Source: Tunicatimonas sp964551335
GTDB taxonomy: Bacteria > Bacteroidota > Bacteroidia > Cytophagales > Cyclobacteriaceae
Direction: 5' to 3'
DNA: 64,000 nucleotides
Assembly (NCBI GenBank): GCA_964551335.1
Contig: CAZKCO010000012.1
Coordinates: forward strand, 62,001-126,000
Shown: positions 62,957-64,000 of the stretch, in pieces
Numbering within the stretch: the stretch's first letter is position 1
Layout: the number at the start of each line of letters is the position of its first letter
Notes under the pieces: generated by a model
What the model was told of the DNA's origin: nothing
Database searches by the model: none
What the model saw: only the letters and a program-made list of their open reading frames with translations
Program-made: the position numbers and the translations under genes

Positions 62957-64000
62957 CTAGTCGTCACGCGTAACTTTCTCTACACCGGCAACTTTCTCTA
63001 GCCGTTTGATGAGTTTATCGAGATGAGAACGGTCATGGACGTATAACATGATGTTTCCTTCAAAGATTCCTTGGTCAGTATCCATAGAAATAGAACGCAT
63101 ATTTACCTTTAGCTCAGATGAAATGATATCGCTGATATCACTAATAAGCCCAACCCGATCAGTGCCATTTACCCTTAGACCCGACAAAAAGGCTGATTCT
63201 TTTTTCTCAGCCCATTCGGCCTGTACAATTCGGTAGCCATAATTAGCCATCAACTCGGGGGCATTCGGGCAATCAGTGCGGTGAATTTTGATTCCTTCGT
63301 TTACTGTCACAAACCCGAAAACATTGTCCCCAGGTATTGGATTACAACATTTTGCAAATTTATAGTCAACGATATCCTGGTCTTCACCAATAAGCAGCAT
63401 TGCCTGAGGCTCACCTTTTATTTTCGATACAGTTTTCCGGAAAGTTTTTGCATCGTTAATATGGCCATTGGCTTTGGCTTTCTCACGCTCAGCATCTTCC
63501 TTAAATCGCTTTAATGATGTGCTGGGAATAATCCCTTCTCCTACTTGGTAATACAATTCTAATGGAGTTTTCACATTAAAGTAGTCGGTCATCTGTTCAA
63601 CAGTCTGACTATTGAACTCCATTTTCATTTGCCGTAATTTTCGCTGAATTATTTCTTTACCGTCGGCAGCCGCCACCTTCCTTTCCTCTTTTAAGATCTC
63701 CTTAATTTTGGATTTTGCTTTGGTGCTAACAGCAAAGCGCAACCATCCTTCGTTTGGTTTCTGCTTACTAGATGTTATTATCTCAACCTGGTCACCATTT
63801 TGAAGAATATAATTGATGGGCACCAGTTTCTGATTGACCTTCGCTCCTAAACATTGGGCACCAACTTCGGTATGAATATCAAACGCAAAATCCAAAGCTG
63901 TTGCTCCGCGAGGCAATGTCCTCAATTCACCTTTAGGAGTAAATACAAATACTTCTTCATTGAATAGATTCGACCTGAAGTCATCGACAAACTCAATGGC
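62957..64000 (-). CDS. RelA/SpoT (p)ppGpp synthetase/hydrolase, C-terminal part (5' end beyond window)
   Basis: The minus-strand frame is open to the right edge of the window, so 347 residues of the C-terminal half are visible and the catalytic domains lie outside. The first visible residues, FVDDFRSNLFNEEVFVFTPK, lead into the TGS domain (RTLPRGATALDFAFDIHTEVG). A helical region, the zinc-finger-like segment CCNPIPGDNVFGFVT with GIKIHRTDCPN and an ACT domain (RVGLISDISDIISSELKVN, with GNIMLYVHDRSHLDKLIKRL) follow in the normal order. These sense starvation and regulate the synthetase. The Fur-family gene starts about 76 bp downstream on the same strand. Confidence 0.95.
   Translation of the reverse strand, partial: AIEFVDDFRSNLFNEEVFVFTPKGELRTLPRGATALDFAFDIHTEVGAQCLGAKVNQKLVPINYILQNGDQVEIITSSKQKPNEGWLRFAVSTKAKSKIKEILKEERKVAAADGKEIIQRKLRQMKMEFNSQTVEQMTDYFNVKTPLELYYQVGEGIIPSTSLKRFKEDAEREKAKANGHINDAKTFRKTVSKIKGEPQAMLLIGEDQDIVDYKFAKCCNPIPGDNVFGFVTVNEGIKIHRTDCPNAPELMANYGYRIVQAEWAEKKESAFLSGLRVNGTDRVGLISDISDIISSELKVNMRSISMDTDQGIFEGNIMLYVHDRSHLDKLIKRLEKVAGVEKVTRDD

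Overview
The window looks like chromosomal DNA of a marine-type Bacteroidota, most likely order Cytophagales. The evidence is a giant secreted protein with a gliding-motility/type IX secretion C-terminal domain next to a PorP/SprF-family gene, a DUF5107/TPR protein, an OmpH/Skp chaperone, secreted carbohydrate-active lipoproteins, an apparent lack of strong Shine-Dalgarno sites, and moderate GC interrupted by AT-rich patches. No rRNA, tRNA, CRISPR array, prophage or insertion sequence was recognised.

Layout. 1-9 kb: the end of a sugar-binding enzyme gene, a fatty acid desaturase, a DHA2-type MFS exporter divergent from a Cys-rich orphan, a large DUF5107/TPR protein, a decayed CPBP-protease pseudogene and an enolase-superfamily enzyme with a Tat-like leader. 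9.2-10.7 kb: an accessory patch with an AT-rich orphan gene between inverted repeats, a hairpin-forming repeat of about 130 bp and a 42-bp tandem repeat. 10.9-16.4 kb: a helical orphan, OmpH, a sugar isomerase-like enzyme divergent from a lipoprotein sulfatase, and a two-gene unit of an ArsI/CadI-like metalloenzyme and an ECF sigma factor (SigZ type). 16.4-21.5 kb: acetate kinase and phosphate acetyltransferase on the minus strand, separated by an oppositely oriented gene for an acidic LEA-like repeat protein. 21.5-31 kb: a probable non-phosphorylative (Weimberg-like) sugar-acid route (KdaD-like FAH-fold dehydratase, 2-oxoglutarate semialdehyde dehydrogenase, IlvD/Edd-type sugar-acid dehydratase) with a DUF6786-like lipoprotein, an outer-membrane protein, a deformylase-like protein and a cold-shock protein. 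31-41.5 kb: an esterase, aconitase, a SatD-family gene with two operator-like palindromes, both methylmalonyl-CoA mutase subunits, and dnaA. 41.5-49.5 kb: a metallophosphoesterase and a TetR/TolC/adaptor/RND efflux operon. 49.6-61 kb: a small beta-barrel protein, the roughly 3080-residue surface protein and its SprF-like partner. 61-64 kb: purA, a Fur-family regulator and the end of a RelA/SpoT gene.

How the parts may work together. The sugar-acid module would deliver 2-oxoglutarate to the TCA cycle, in which aconitase acts; methylmalonyl-CoA mutase links propionyl-CoA and succinyl-CoA; Pta-AckA handles acetyl-CoA overflow. The two drug-exporter loci, about 46 kb apart, share a 17-base promoter motif (16 of 17 identical) and may be under one TetR regulator. 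The least explained items are the inverted-repeat-flanked cassette at 9.2-10.45 kb, the LEA-like protein, and the SatD gene whose start codon lies inside an operator-like palindrome.
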